The position numbers and the translations under genes are program-made. 34,824 nt of DNA from Methanoperedens sp049303315 (GTDB lineage: Archaea > Halobacteriota > Methanosarcinia > Methanosarcinales > Methanoperedenaceae): contig JBAQMZ010000008.1 of the NCBI GenBank assembly GCA_049303315.1, forward strand, positions 1 to 34,824, read 5' to 3'. Under the pieces are notes generated by a model, which did not search any database, was not told where the DNA came from, and was given only the letters and a program-made list of their open reading frames with translations. Shown here piece by piece: positions 1-9,439 of this stretch (its first letter is position 1; each line of letters begins with the position of its first letter).

Positions 1-58
1 ATCATAAGCGCAAATATGACCCCTCATGAAAACCTTTAAGAAATGTTTATCAAACGAA

Positions 59-79
59 GGGGTATGCAAAGCATACCCC
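59..79. repeat. Perfect inverted repeat upstream of nurA
   Basis: Arms GGGGTATGC and GCATACCCC are separated by AAA. A second, weaker inverted pair (CACGCC at 82-87, GGCGTG at 116-121) follows. Both lie just before nurA. They could be a terminator remnant of a gene upstream of the window or an operator. There is no U run, so a strong terminator is unlikely. Confidence 0.5.
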
Positions 80-152
80 AACACGCCCTCCCGTTCGCAA
101 AGCGTGTCGAAGACAGGCGTGACTCGGAACGTTATAAGGGGCGTAACACTTT

Positions 153-1301
153 ATGATTGACCTGAAAAACATCTCTTTACAGTTTGATGCCAAACTTGAT
201 TCTATAATGTCTTATGATATTGAACGTTCAGAATTGACGGTGGAGTACAGGAATGAGCTTACAAAGTTCAGGAATATCGACACTTCAATGAATGAAAGGC
301 TTCTCCCATACAGCGGCGCGAAATTCCTTGAAACCGGAAAACTCATTCATCCTTTTCCTTTTAACTGGAAAAACCGCCACGAAGCGATGGAATGGGTGGA
401 TTCTGTCCTTTCAGGAGTTGCAGTAGGGGCTGTTGACGGAAGCCAGATATATTCGGACAAGAATTTTGAGATTCCTATCGCAGTAATCCAGACCTCAAGC
501 GTATTTAACAGGCATACCGCAGATAGCGATTATAAACAGGAAACAGGAGCAGCCATCATCACGCCCGGGGAGTTTGAGGCTGCAAGTGTGTATTCATTCG
601 GGAGTGAATATGTGGATGCGCGCCGTTTTTCAATGGAATGTGATACCATCATGCGGCTAATGAAAGAACATGAGAAGATCTATGTCCTCCTTGACGGCGC
701 CCTTATCCTGTCCCATATAAATGTCCTTAACCGGAATATCAGGGAGATATACATCAATGCAATCATAAAACTACTCTCGGCTTCCAGGGAAACACGCAAT
801 ACCATTATCGGTTTTATTGATACCACAATGCCGCGCGATATTACTCTTATGATGCATTTCCTCTTCGGGTTGAAAAAGACAAAGCTCTCGGATACGCATC
901 TTTTTTCCCATCTTTTATGGGGAGAAAGGACAGCGGCTTTTCTCTGTGACAGGGATGACAGGCGGGGCGAGGTTTCAAGCTCTGTGCTGGATAACTACGG
1001 GCCTTTTAAGAATAGCATAGCGTTTTTTTACATGAGGCTGAGCAACGGCCTTCCTTCGCGTGTTGAATTCCCCGCATGGGTGCATGAAAAAGAAGATATC
1101 GATAAGCTCGCGGATATCATTCGCGCCCAGTGTGTTATCCGGGGCAATTATCCCGATATACTTATGCGGGCGCACGACGCCGCAGTGATACGGATGAGCG
1201 AGCATGACCTTTTTTACGGGATGTTTGATAATTTCTGCAAGGCGCACGGGATTAAGATTAATAAGAGCGCAAAGCATTTTCATAAGACAATAAAGAGGTG
1301 A
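153..1301 (+). CDS. nurA: NurA 5'-3' nuclease, DNA end resection
   Basis: NurA is the nuclease partner of the HerA translocase. Together they degrade the 5' strand at double-strand breaks in archaea to prepare recombination ends. The 382-aa protein shows the family metal-site motif VDGSQ, with Asp95 following a hydrophobic strand (GVAVGA). Further acidic residues at strand ends are Asp181 (VLLDGA) and Asp223 (GFIDTT). A C-terminal AHDAAVIR segment also fits the family. It is the first gene of a three-gene operon: the next start lies 4 nt after its stop and herA is third. mre11 and rad50, which neighbour these genes in some archaea, are not in the window. The ATG start follows an AAGGGG stretch. 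Function is assigned from motifs plus the herA linkage. Confidence 0.9.
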   Translation: MIDLKNISLQFDAKLDSIMSYDIERSELTVEYRNELTKFRNIDTSMNERLLPYSGAKFLETGKLIHPFPFNWKNRHEAMEWVDSVLSGVAVGAVDGSQIYSDKNFEIPIAVIQTSSVFNRHTADSDYKQETGAAIITPGEFEAASVYSFGSEYVDARRFSMECDTIMRLMKEHEKIYVLLDGALILSHINVLNRNIREIYINAIIKLLSASRETRNTIIGFIDTTMPRDITLMMHFLFGLKKTKLSDTHLFSHLLWGERTAAFLCDRDDRRGEVSSSVLDNYGPFKNSIAFFYMRLSNGLPSRVEFPAWVHEKEDIDKLADIIRAQCVIRGNYPDILMRAHDAAVIRMSEHDLFYGMFDNFCKAHGIKINKSAKHFHKTIKR

Positions 1302-1305
1302 TACG

Positions 1306-1821
1306 ATGGTATTAGGAGACATAATCAGGGTTGATGATGCGAATACGTATATCGTGAAAATACAGCCGGACGCTCAAAAAGAACGTATCGGCAGGTTCGT
1401 TAAAATAAAAAAGGACGAAGAGATAATTGTCGGGGTCATTAAAAACATCACGCATTCGATACGTGAAGACCTGATTCCTTATATCGAACCTGCAATGCAG
1501 CCCAAGTACGCTCCTTTTAATGAGGATTTCAGGAACAGCTATTATATTATTCACGGACTTGGAGTAATACGTAACGGGAGCGTGGAATACAATATCGACT
1601 CGCCGCCTGATGTAAAGGATACTATTGATATTTTGAAAACTGAAGAATTAAAGCAATTCCACATCATGAACGGTAAGCCCAGTGTCGCGTATTTTCATGC
1701 TAACAGGGATGCACTTCCAAAAAACGTTCTTCTTTCCATGGTTGGCCAGGTTGAGGCAGGATTCCCTGAATGCAGCGCGATGTTAAGGCTTGTCCGGAAA
1801 TATATAGAGAGGGAAGCATGA
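1306..1821 (+). CDS. Unknown protein between nurA and herA, HAS-barrel-like N terminus
   Basis: This 171-aa protein is not recognised as a named family. Residues about 1-50 (GDIIRVDD, then GRFVKIKKDEEIIVGVI) have the short beta-strand pattern of a HAS-barrel, the small domain found at the N terminus of HerA-type ATPases. The remainder is mixed alpha/beta and ends in a charged helix (RLVRKYIERE). There is no nuclease motif, Walker motif, signal peptide or membrane segment. It starts 4 nt after nurA, and its TGA stop overlaps the herA ATG (ATGA at 1818-1821), so the three genes are very likely translated from one mRNA. A role as an adaptor or regulator of the NurA-HerA complex is inference from position only. 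Confidence 0.75.
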   Translation: MVLGDIIRVDDANTYIVKIQPDAQKERIGRFVKIKKDEEIIVGVIKNITHSIREDLIPYIEPAMQPKYAPFNEDFRNSYYIIHGLGVIRNGSVEYNIDSPPDVKDTIDILKTEELKQFHIMNGKPSVAYFHANRDALPKNVLLSMVGQVEAGFPECSAMLRLVRKYIEREA

Positions 1822-3386
1822 TAGGGACTGTCAACTATTCGGATGAGGAAGGATTCACCTTCATATCGAGTGAGCGGCTGCCGGCCGGTATGTTCGCATG
1901 CTATCATGAAGCTGGTAAAAAAATCCTGTGCAGGGTAAAACATGGCGAGCCGCTGAATCAATACCCACAGGAGTTCCTTCTGGATAATGAACTTGAAGCA
2001 GATGAGATTTCAGGGTTTTACGGTCTTGACCCGCAGGATTTCAAATATTACTCCTATTCAGCCGCTGTTGTCGGTTATTTTGATGCAGCGATGGGCGAGT
2101 TCATAAATCCGAGAACAAATCCCCCTTGCGGTGCGAAAATTGAGCGCGCAGGAGTGGATGTCCTGAAAGATATCAGTAAAGTAAAAGCCGGTGTCTCCGG
2201 CTCTGCCTTTGTAGGAACTGTTTTTGGAGAGGATACAGAAATTGTGCTATCTGTGAGGGATATGGTAAGCCAGCATGTATCGGTTATCGCCTCTACCGGC
2301 GCGGGGAAATCATACACTGTGGGAGTCCTGGTGGAAGAGCTTCTGAAACCCTATAACATGGCGCCGGTCCTGATTTTCGACCCGCACGGCGAATACTCCA
2401 CGCTGAGCGAAGTCCAGAACAAGCCGGAGTTCATCACGCCATCTTATCGCCCAAAGGTAAAAACTGTGAAACCAGAAACTATAAAAATCCGGATAAATGA
2501 CCTTTCAGTTAGCGATTTTATCAGCATAATGGACGACGGGACAATGTCGGATAAGATGAAAACTCTCTTTCGGTCTGCATATCACAATCTCAAAAACAAC
2601 AGCAAGAAAAAATTCACCCGGAATGAACTCAAGCAGGAGATTGAGGCGCTGCGTGATTCCTCGAATGAGTCCACGATAGAGGGCATCTTGTGGCGGTTCG
2701 GGAAACTCTCTGCACCGATATTCGATGATTTCCAGACCATTCCACTTGCAGACTATTTCAAGGTAGGGCAACTGACTATCATGGACGTCTCGGGAATCGA
2801 GGACACATATCAGCAGTTGATAGCCTCGGTCATGCTTCGCCGCCTGTTCGATGCGCGTGAGGGCACTGAGAACAATCGTTACAATGAATCAAATGCGGAT
2901 AAGTTCCTGCCCTATCCTGTGTTTGTGGTCATCGAGGAGGCGCACAGGTTCGCGCCCCACAGTGGCGAGGCTAAATCAAAGAGCATCCTGAAGACCATAC
3001 TTTCCGAAGGCAGGAAGTTCGGCGTGGGCGTATGTCTTGTTTCCCAGCGGCCGAGCAAATTAGACGCGGATTCTCTCTCGCAATGCATGACACAGATAAC
3101 TATGCGGATAATCAACCCGGCTGACCAGCAGCAGATAGCGCAAAGCATCGAGTCGGCGAGCAGGGACATGATTTCAGAGCTTCCATCGCTTGCGAAAGGC
3201 CAGGCGATAATCTCAGGTGTGGCGATAAATACCCCGACGCTGGTCAGGATAAGGAAGAGGCTCACAAGCGATACGAAGGGCAGGAGCAAGGATGCTCCGG
3301 CGATGTGGCAGGCGCAGAGGAAGTACGAGGAGAAGCATGAAACACCTGAGGTGAAGGCGGATGAGGAGATGGATGTGGGTGTTTGA
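1818..3386 (+). CDS. herA: HerA bipolar DNA helicase/translocase ATPase
   Basis: HerA is a hexameric FtsK/HerA-class ATPase that pumps DNA through or past NurA during end resection. The Walker A motif STGAGKS lies at about residues 159-165 and Walker B (VFVVIEEAH) at about 368-376. A C-terminal arginine-finger region follows (SQRPSKLD, then ITMRIINPADQQ). The N-terminal ~110 residues form a HAS-barrel-type region. The start is placed at ATG 1818, overlapping the preceding stop as ATGA. An in-frame upstream ATG at 1770 would lie deep inside the previous gene and add 16 residues without support. The resulting 522 aa is normal for the family. The tail from about residue 485 is charged and low complexity. 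Housekeeping recombination is the likely role, although HerA/NurA pairs also occur in defence loci. Confidence 0.93.
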   Translation: MIGTVNYSDEEGFTFISSERLPAGMFACYHEAGKKILCRVKHGEPLNQYPQEFLLDNELEADEISGFYGLDPQDFKYYSYSAAVVGYFDAAMGEFINPRTNPPCGAKIERAGVDVLKDISKVKAGVSGSAFVGTVFGEDTEIVLSVRDMVSQHVSVIASTGAGKSYTVGVLVEELLKPYNMAPVLIFDPHGEYSTLSEVQNKPEFITPSYRPKVKTVKPETIKIRINDLSVSDFISIMDDGTMSDKMKTLFRSAYHNLKNNSKKKFTRNELKQEIEALRDSSNESTIEGILWRFGKLSAPIFDDFQTIPLADYFKVGQLTIMDVSGIEDTYQQLIASVMLRRLFDAREGTENNRYNESNADKFLPYPVFVVIEEAHRFAPHSGEAKSKSILKTILSEGRKFGVGVCLVSQRPSKLDADSLSQCMTQITMRIINPADQQQIAQSIESASRDMISELPSLAKGQAIISGVAINTPTLVRIRKRLTSDTKGRSKDAPAMWQAQRKYEEKHETPEVKADEEMDVGV

Positions 3387-3460
3387 ATTAAATCTTTGTG
3401 AACTCTGCGTCTGATATCCTGAGTTCCAATGATTTGAGTAATATAGGAACAACGTGTAAA

Positions 3461-3658
3461 TTAACTTCCATAACGCTTTTCAAGGAACTTATGCACACCA
3501 AAAATGACAATCCAGAAAACTACTGCGCCCAATAAGGCGCTCTGCCAATCAACGGTTTTATGGTCCAAAAAATATTTTAGCATTATAAATATAACAAAAT
3601 ACACAATTGATGCCATAGAAGCTGTAAAAAAAGGACTTTTTTTATCCATGATACCCAA
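3461..3658 (-). CDS. Small two-helix membrane protein
   Basis: A 65-aa protein (or 62 aa if it starts at ATG 3649, MDKKSPFF) with two predicted transmembrane helices, about residues 12-30 and 42-60. They are separated by a short polar loop (LDHKTVDWQ), and the tail is basic (HKFLEKRYGS). The family is not recognised. It is convergent with herA and divergent from aspS, so it has its own promoter if expressed. The ribosome-binding site is weak. The even hydrophobic pattern and basic tail argue that it is a real gene, but it is small and unsupported by homology. Confidence 0.5.
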   Translation of the reverse strand: MGIMDKKSPFFTASMASIVYFVIFIMLKYFLDHKTVDWQSALLGAVVFWIVIFGVHKFLEKRYGS

Positions 3659-3791
3659 GTAATGATTTAATATATCAAATAACTTTCTTTTTTATCGTTT
3701 GTATGCATTAATCGTATATCCTTTCAAACCTTTAGAGCTTCAATCCAAATAGATTAATAATACATTTACTCATTACAGAGCCTTGATACCA

Positions 3792-5090
3792 ATGATAAGA
3801 ACTCACTACTCAACCCAGATAACACCCGAAATGAACCAGAGCCCAGTCACCATATGCGGCTGGGTGCACGAGATACGCGACCTTGGGGGCATCACTTTTC
3901 TCATCGTCCGCGACCGTGAAGGGCTTGTGCAGGTCACGCTTTTTAAGAAGACAATAGATAAGAACGTTCTTGAGATAGCAAGGAACATCTCACGTGAATC
4001 CGTTGTCGCAGTTACTGGCAACATCAAGAAAGAAGCAAAGGCGCCAAACGGGTATGAATTAATCCCGACTGAAATCAAAGTGCTCGGGAAAGCCGAATCA
4101 CCGTTACCCATGGATACAACGGGCAAAGTCGATGCCGACCTTGATACGCGCCTTGATGTGCGGTTCATGGACATGCGCCGCCCTTACACACAATCCATTT
4201 TCAGGATAAGGCACCTTCTCCAGAAGAGTATAAGGGAGTATCTTGACCGCGAAGGTTTTGTTGAGATAACAACGCCAAAAGTAGTTGCCACTGCGACTGA
4301 AGGCGGGACTGCTCTTTTCCCCATAACGTATTTTGAACGCGAGGCATTTCTTAACCAGAGCCCGCAGTTATTCAAGCAATTGATGATGTCGGGCGGGCTT
4401 GACCGCGTATTCGAGATCGGGCCGATATTCAGGGCAGAAGAACATGACACGCGAAAACATCTGAATGAAGCCACATCCATCGATATAGAAGCAAGTTTCC
4501 TTGACCACGAGGATGTAATGGTCATTCTTGAGAACCTTGTTAAATATGTTTATACATACGTCTCAGAAAACGGGAAAAATTATCTCTCAAACCTTGGCGT
4601 CGATATCAAGATACCGGAGACGCCTTTTAAGCGCATCACCTATGATGAGGCAATAAAAATCGCAAACGATGGCGGTGAACAGATAGAATGGGGGGAAGAT
4701 TTGACCACCGAGTCGGAACACACTATCGGTAAAACGATAGGCGAACATTATTTCATAGTGGATTGGCCTTCAAAGATAAAACCGTTCTACGCCATGCCTT
4801 ATGATGACAAACCAGAGCTTTGCAGGGCATTTGATATGATGCATCCACGCATGGAGCTTTCTTCGGGTGCGCAGCGTGTGCATTCGTATGAACTGCTGCG
4901 CCAGAGGATTATAGGGCAGGGGTTGAATGCGGACGGGTTTGATTTCTATCTCAAAGCTTTCAGGTACGGCATGCCGCCGCACTCTGGATGGGGACTTGGC
5001 GCAGAGCGGCTGCTTATGACAATGCTCGGGATCGAGAATATCCGTGAAGTGGTGTTGTTCCCGCGGGATAGAAAGCGGTTGTCCCCATAA
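3792..5090 (+). CDS. aspS: Aspartyl-tRNA synthetase (archaeal type)
   Basis: This class IIb aminoacyl-tRNA synthetase charges tRNA-Asp, and in many archaea also tRNA-Asn. The N-terminal ~105 residues form the anticodon-binding OB fold (VTICGWVHEIRDLGG). The catalytic domain shows class II motif 2 (FRAEEHDTRKHLNE) and motif 3 (GWGLGAERLLM) near the C terminus. The length of 432 aa matches the short archaeal/eukaryal type without the bacterial insertion domain. The start is taken as ATG 3792; an in-frame TTG at 3783 would add only three residues. Whether it is discriminating (Asp only) cannot be decided by eye. It appears to be transcribed alone. Confidence 0.95.
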   Translation: MIRTHYSTQITPEMNQSPVTICGWVHEIRDLGGITFLIVRDREGLVQVTLFKKTIDKNVLEIARNISRESVVAVTGNIKKEAKAPNGYELIPTEIKVLGKAESPLPMDTTGKVDADLDTRLDVRFMDMRRPYTQSIFRIRHLLQKSIREYLDREGFVEITTPKVVATATEGGTALFPITYFEREAFLNQSPQLFKQLMMSGGLDRVFEIGPIFRAEEHDTRKHLNEATSIDIEASFLDHEDVMVILENLVKYVYTYVSENGKNYLSNLGVDIKIPETPFKRITYDEAIKIANDGGEQIEWGEDLTTESEHTIGKTIGEHYFIVDWPSKIKPFYAMPYDDKPELCRAFDMMHPRMELSSGAQRVHSYELLRQRIIGQGLNADGFDFYLKAFRYGMPPHSGWGLGAERLLMTMLGIENIREVVLFPRDRKRLSP

Positions 5091-5183
5091 AATATTTAAC
5101 TTAATACGATATGTCTACTGTGCAAAAAGTCAATTACCAAAAACTATTTGAGTATTTTTGCCGAATAAAGAACGAGGGATATT

Positions 5184-5843
5184 ATGAGCACTGAAAGGGA
5201 TATTATAATAGAGAGACTTGAGCAAAAGCTGGCTGCACGCGATAAAGAGTTTGCACGGATGCAGGAATCTTTGAAAGAATCCATACTCGTGGAAATGGAA
5301 AAGCGATTCACTGATAAAATCAAGCTCAGGGAATCTACACTTGAAGATATCAAGGTCAAATTCAGCGAGAAAATAAAAGAGATAATCGAGATGAATAAAT
5401 CCCTCAGAACCTCCCTGCTTGAGGAGCGAAAATCGGAAAGCGATACCCTGAAAGAATGCCAGAACCGGATGGACAGGATGGAACACAGGCTCATAGAACT
5501 TAATAGTTCTTATGACGGCGTCATGAAAGAGCTTCTTGACCAGAAATCGATAATCCAGGAATTAAAACCCAGGAAAGTGGCCAGGGAAGAGCTAAAACCC
5601 AAACCTGAAACAAAACCAAAAGAAGAAGAGAAGCCGGCTGAGAAACCCAAACCAAAAAGCACGTACATAATCGCTGACAATTACGTCCCGAGGGAGAGAA
5701 AAAAACAAGCGCCTGTAATCGAAGCTGAAGAAAAGACCATAGTGGCGGATGAAAGAAAAAACGAACTGAAAAAACCAGCCTTGAAGAAGAGCGAAAAGGT
5801 AGTGGAAGGGGTGGAAATAGTAGAAACCTTGAAGAAGAGGTAA
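5184..5843 (+). CDS. Coiled-coil protein encoded directly before smc
   Basis: The family is not recognised. In this 219-aa protein residues about 5-130 are a heptad-rich, E/K-rich coiled coil. Residues about 130-160 are a Pro/Lys/Glu linker (repeats of KPKPE type). Next comes a short ordered-looking segment (YIIADNYVPRERKK) and then another charged tail. It has no membrane segment or catalytic motif. The ATG follows GAGGGATATT, a fair ribosome-binding site. Its stop ends 2 nt before the TTG start of smc, so the two are almost certainly one transcript and translationally coupled. A structural or loading partner of SMC is a reasonable inference. It resembles neither ScpA nor ScpB. Confidence 0.8.
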   Translation: MSTERDIIIERLEQKLAARDKEFARMQESLKESILVEMEKRFTDKIKLRESTLEDIKVKFSEKIKEIIEMNKSLRTSLLEERKSESDTLKECQNRMDRMEHRLIELNSSYDGVMKELLDQKSIIQELKPRKVAREELKPKPETKPKEEEKPAEKPKPKSTYIIADNYVPRERKKQAPVIEAEEKTIVADERKNELKKPALKKSEKVVEGVEIVETLKKR

Positions 5844-5845
5844 AT

Positions 5846-8800
5846 TTGCATATCAAAGAAATTGAGCTTCAAAATTTCAAATCATTCGGAAAAAAAGTAA
5901 AAATACCTTTCTTCGACGACTTCACTACCATATCCGGTCCAAACGGAAGCGGAAAATCCAACATAATCGACGGTATTCTTTTCGCGCTCGGCTTATCTAA
6001 TTCAAGGGTTATGAGGGCTGAGAAACTGACCGACCTCATTTATAACGGGGATACGCGCCCGAGGGATTTTGCCCAGGTAAGTATACATTTTGACAATAAA
6101 GACCGTGAGATGCCGGTCGATTCCGACGAAGTTGTAATCACGCGGAAAGTGAGGCAGACCGAATCCGGTTATTACAGCTATTATTATTTCAATGAGAAAG
6201 CAGTGGGATTATCGGATATCCACAATTACCTTTCAAAAGCCAAAATAACCCCGGAAGGTTATAACGTGGTCATGCAGGGGGACGTGACGAACATAATTGA
6301 AATGACGGCTACCGAGAGGCGTAAAATTATTGATGAGATTGCCGGGGTGGCAGAGTTCGATGATAAAAAAGAACAGGCTCTCAATGAACTGGAAATCGTC
6401 CGTGAGCGTATAGAAAGAGTGGATATTATCCTTGCTGAAGTTGATGACCAGCTTGCAAAACTTAAGCAGGAACGCGACCAGGCTTTAAAATACCAGTCGC
6501 TGCGGGATGAGAAACGAAAATATGAAGGATATATCCTTCTTGCCAAACTCAAAGATGCAAAGAATGAACTTGACAAACTCGCCGGGGAACTTGAGGATAA
6601 GGAAGCTAAAAAAGAAGATTTCACAAAACAGCTTGAGATTCGAAAAGAGGAACTCCGTGGGATCGAAGGTAAGCTTTCAGATTTAAACACTTTGATTATC
6701 CAAAAAGGCGAAAGTGAACAGATAGCGCTTAAGAAAGAGATGGAATCGATAAGAGGGGAGATTTCCCGAAGCACCGGCACAATCGAGCTTGCCGAGAACG
6801 AAATAAATGACATCGAGTCCCTGAAAAGAAAAGCGTTTCTTGAAATCGATGATGTCCAGGGCAAAGTGGTGCAATTTAATGAGAAATTAAATGAAGAAAC
6901 CCTAAGGAAAGATACCATTTCCAATGAGATTGGCGATAAAAACACTCAACTGCTGGTTGTAAAGAGCAAGATTGCAGAAGTGGACGCCAGGTTTTCAAAA
7001 ACCCGGGATAAACTCACAGAAGCCAAACTTGCACTTGAAACCCTGAAAAATGAAAAGAATGAACTCATGCGCGAGGAGGACCGCCTGCTCGATGCGATAC
7101 GCCGCAAATCCTCGGAGGCGCGGGACAGGGAGCTTGAGATACAGGATGCGACGTCCAAAATGAGCTCCGCGGATTTCGATGCCGCCAATGCAAGGTCGGG
7201 GATAGAAGAAACCAATGCAAAAAAGCAGGAACTTGTAAAAGATACGTTTGACCTTGAGAAAAACAGGGTCCAGATAAAAAGCGTGATATCGGACATTGAG
7301 AATTCCTTGCGGATATTCCAGCAGGAATATGCCAGGTCTGAGGCAAGGATAAAAGCTGCTGCTGAAATCAATTACAGCGAGCCCGTCGAATCGATCCTCC
7401 GCGCAAAGAAAAACAAAGAACTTCCGGGCATTTACGGCACAATAGCAGAACTCGGGAAGGTGGATAAAAAATATTCAGTGGCGCTTGAGATAGCTGCAGG
7501 GGCAAGGATGCAGTCGGTTGTGGTGGATAATGATGAGGACGCTGCAAGGGCGATAAATTATCTCAAAGAAAAGCGCCTTGGCAGGGTCACGTTTTTACCG
7601 CTTAATAAACTGGAAGCCGCTCAAAAACTTTCAAAGACGGAAAAAGAAGGCATCATAGATTATGCGCTCAATCTTGTTAATTATGAATCAAAATTTGGAC
7701 CTGCTTTCTGGTACGTTTTCCGGGATACCCTTGTTTCCGATAACCTGACAACCGCAAGGCGGCTCATGGGCGGGAAGCGGCTTGTTACGCTTGACGGGGA
7801 ATTGATCGAGAAAGCGGGAGCAATGACCGGAGGCACGATAAAATCAAAACTGTCATTTGCTTCGGGCGAAGAGGAAAATATAAAAAAAATTGCAGAGCAG
7901 ATAGCGGAATATGAAGGCAGGCGCAAAGCCGCTGTCAATAAGTTCGAAAAGTTCGATGAACAGCTTTCACGGATAAAGACAGAAGCAGCAGGTTTTGATA
8001 ATGAGATAACAAAGCTTGAGATGCAGCTGGCCGAAATCAAGGGCCGCGGGTCGCGTCTTGCCGAAGTGCTGGAAACAAGGAACAAAGAGCTTAAGGAAAT
8101 AGAAGCCGCGCGCATCCAGATAAAGAAGGACATGGATAATGTCGAAGAGAATAAGCGGGAAAAAGACGCTACGATCAGTACTTTGATGGAAGAGATTGGT
8201 AAGATAGAAGAATTATTGAAAGATTCGCAGGTGCCGGAGCTTAACAGCAAAGCTTCAGGAATCGAAGAGGAAATACAGAGGCTTGAAGGGAGGCTGCGGG
8301 ATATTGAGGCCGGGATCAATGCTGTTACGCTTGAACGCAAATATGCGCAGGCTAAGATAGATGAGACCAAAGAGCGGCTTGTTGAACTTGATAAAAAGAA
8401 AAACGAGCACCGTGAAAGGATAAATGGCTTGAGGGAACAGATTAAGGCTCTTGAATCCGAGCTGAACGTCAAGAACTCAAGGGAAAAAGAACTGGGCGGG
8501 GAACTGCTTGAACTCCAGAAAAGAAGAGAAACCGTGCAAAAAGAGCATGCATCTTTAAGGGAACGGCTTCTGGATGTCGAGAGAATGCAAAACGATATGG
8601 AGCGGAATTTGCTTGCGCTCTATTCTACAAAAGATGCGCTGACCGAGCAGATAATAAAACTTGATAATGAAATCGCAGAGCTTGGCATAGCCCGTGATGA
8701 AGAAGTGCCCTCTTCCGAGTCCATAGCCTCGCGCATCGCAGCGCTTACCCGCGCAATGGAGAAACTTGAACCTGTGAACATGAGGGCGATAGATGAGTAC

Positions 8801-9355
8801 AACGAGGTGGAAAACAGGCAGAAGGACCTGAAATCGCGGCGCGATATCCTTTTCCATGAAAGAGAGGAGCTGCTGCTTCGCATCAAGAAATATGAGGAAC
8901 TGAAAAAAGAAGCGTTCATGGAAACATTCAATGGCGTGAACGAACAATTCAAACTGGTTTTCGCGGAGTTATCAGACGGCACAGGCTCGATTTACCTTGA
9001 GAACCCAGACGAGCCGTTTACAGGCGGGATGACCATAAAAGCCCAGCCGTCGGAGAAGACCTTGCAGCGGCTTGAAGCAATGTCGGGCGGGGAGAAAAGC
9101 CTGACCGCCTTATCGCTACTCTTCGCTATCCAGCAGTACAGGCCTGCGCCGTTCTATGCATTTGATGAGATTGATATGTTCCTTGACGGCGTGAATGCCG
9201 AAAAAGTAGCAAAACGCCTCCAGAAATCCGCAGCCAATGCACAGTTTATTGTGGTCTCGCTTCGGAAACCCATGATTGAGGCTGCAAAACGGACTCTGGG
9301 AGTTGCCATGCAGGAGAACAATATTTCAAGTATTACAGGGATAAAGTTGAACTAG
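5846..9355 (+). CDS. smc: Chromosome segregation SMC ATPase
   Basis: SMC dimers form the prokaryotic condensin ring that organises and separates chromosomes. In this 1169-aa protein the Walker A motif GPNGSGKS is at residues 31-38 and the Q-loop region follows. Two long coiled-coil arms flank a hinge at about residues 520-670, which has the glycine-rich GAMTGGT. The ABC signature MSGGEKS is at 1079-1085, and Walker B ends in FDEID with Asp1107-Glu1108. The TTG start lies 2 nt after the upstream gene and is preceded by GAAGAGG. The last 27 codons are duplicated 1.54 kb downstream (10816-10896), with 44 bp identical, so this 3' end may have been replaced by an integration event. The protein is nevertheless complete. 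scpA/scpB are not in the window. Confidence 0.97.
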   Translation: MHIKEIELQNFKSFGKKVKIPFFDDFTTISGPNGSGKSNIIDGILFALGLSNSRVMRAEKLTDLIYNGDTRPRDFAQVSIHFDNKDREMPVDSDEVVITRKVRQTESGYYSYYYFNEKAVGLSDIHNYLSKAKITPEGYNVVMQGDVTNIIEMTATERRKIIDEIAGVAEFDDKKEQALNELEIVRERIERVDIILAEVDDQLAKLKQERDQALKYQSLRDEKRKYEGYILLAKLKDAKNELDKLAGELEDKEAKKEDFTKQLEIRKEELRGIEGKLSDLNTLIIQKGESEQIALKKEMESIRGEISRSTGTIELAENEINDIESLKRKAFLEIDDVQGKVVQFNEKLNEETLRKDTISNEIGDKNTQLLVVKSKIAEVDARFSKTRDKLTEAKLALETLKNEKNELMREEDRLLDAIRRKSSEARDRELEIQDATSKMSSADFDAANARSGIEETNAKKQELVKDTFDLEKNRVQIKSVISDIENSLRIFQQEYARSEARIKAAAEINYSEPVESILRAKKNKELPGIYGTIAELGKVDKKYSVALEIAAGARMQSVVVDNDEDAARAINYLKEKRLGRVTFLPLNKLEAAQKLSKTEKEGIIDYALNLVNYESKFGPAFWYVFRDTLVSDNLTTARRLMGGKRLVTLDGELIEKAGAMTGGTIKSKLSFASGEEENIKKIAEQIAEYEGRRKAAVNKFEKFDEQLSRIKTEAAGFDNEITKLEMQLAEIKGRGSRLAEVLETRNKELKEIEAARIQIKKDMDNVEENKREKDATISTLMEEIGKIEELLKDSQVPELNSKASGIEEEIQRLEGRLRDIEAGINAVTLERKYAQAKIDETKERLVELDKKKNEHRERINGLREQIKALESELNVKNSREKELGGELLELQKRRETVQKEHASLRERLLDVERMQNDMERNLLALYSTKDALTEQIIKLDNEIAELGIARDEEVPSSESIASRIAALTRAMEKLEPVNMRAIDEYNEVENRQKDLKSRRDILFHEREELLLRIKKYEELKKEAFMETFNGVNEQFKLVFAELSDGTGSIYLENPDEPFTGGMTIKAQPSEKTLQRLEAMSGGEKSLTALSLLFAIQQYRPAPFYAFDEIDMFLDGVNAEKVAKRLQKSAANAQFIVVSLRKPMIEAAKRTLGVAMQENNISSITGIKLN
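9308..9351 (+). repeat. Left copy of 44-bp direct repeat inside smc 3' end (att-like)
   Basis: This block is identical at every base to 10849-10892 and codes for the last residues of SMC (MQENNISSITGIKLN, with the final codon split). It abuts the smc stop (TAG here, TAA in the distal copy). The 33 bases upstream are only partly conserved, with most differences silent. It would be the attL-like boundary of the 1,541-bp insert. Confidence 0.8.
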
Positions 9356-9439
9356 AGATGAACGGTAAATTTTAACATATCATCCTGAGACATCTTTTCA
9401 CATAGATAGCATCAAGGTGTTAGCACTTTGTGGCGCCAA

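Noticed and set aside
975..1322. 115-aa minus-strand frame inside nurA
   Set aside because: Antisense shadow of a well-supported gene.
1770..1817. Upstream ATG extending HerA by 16 residues
   Set aside because: It lies well inside the previous gene without a ribosome-binding site. The ATGA overlap at 1818 is the better start.
6259..6945. Long antisense open frame in smc (228 aa)
   Set aside because: Ser/Phe/Leu-rich translation is the usual shadow of E/K/L-rich coiled-coil codons on the other strand. smc is intact and well supported. The same applies to 7681-8472.
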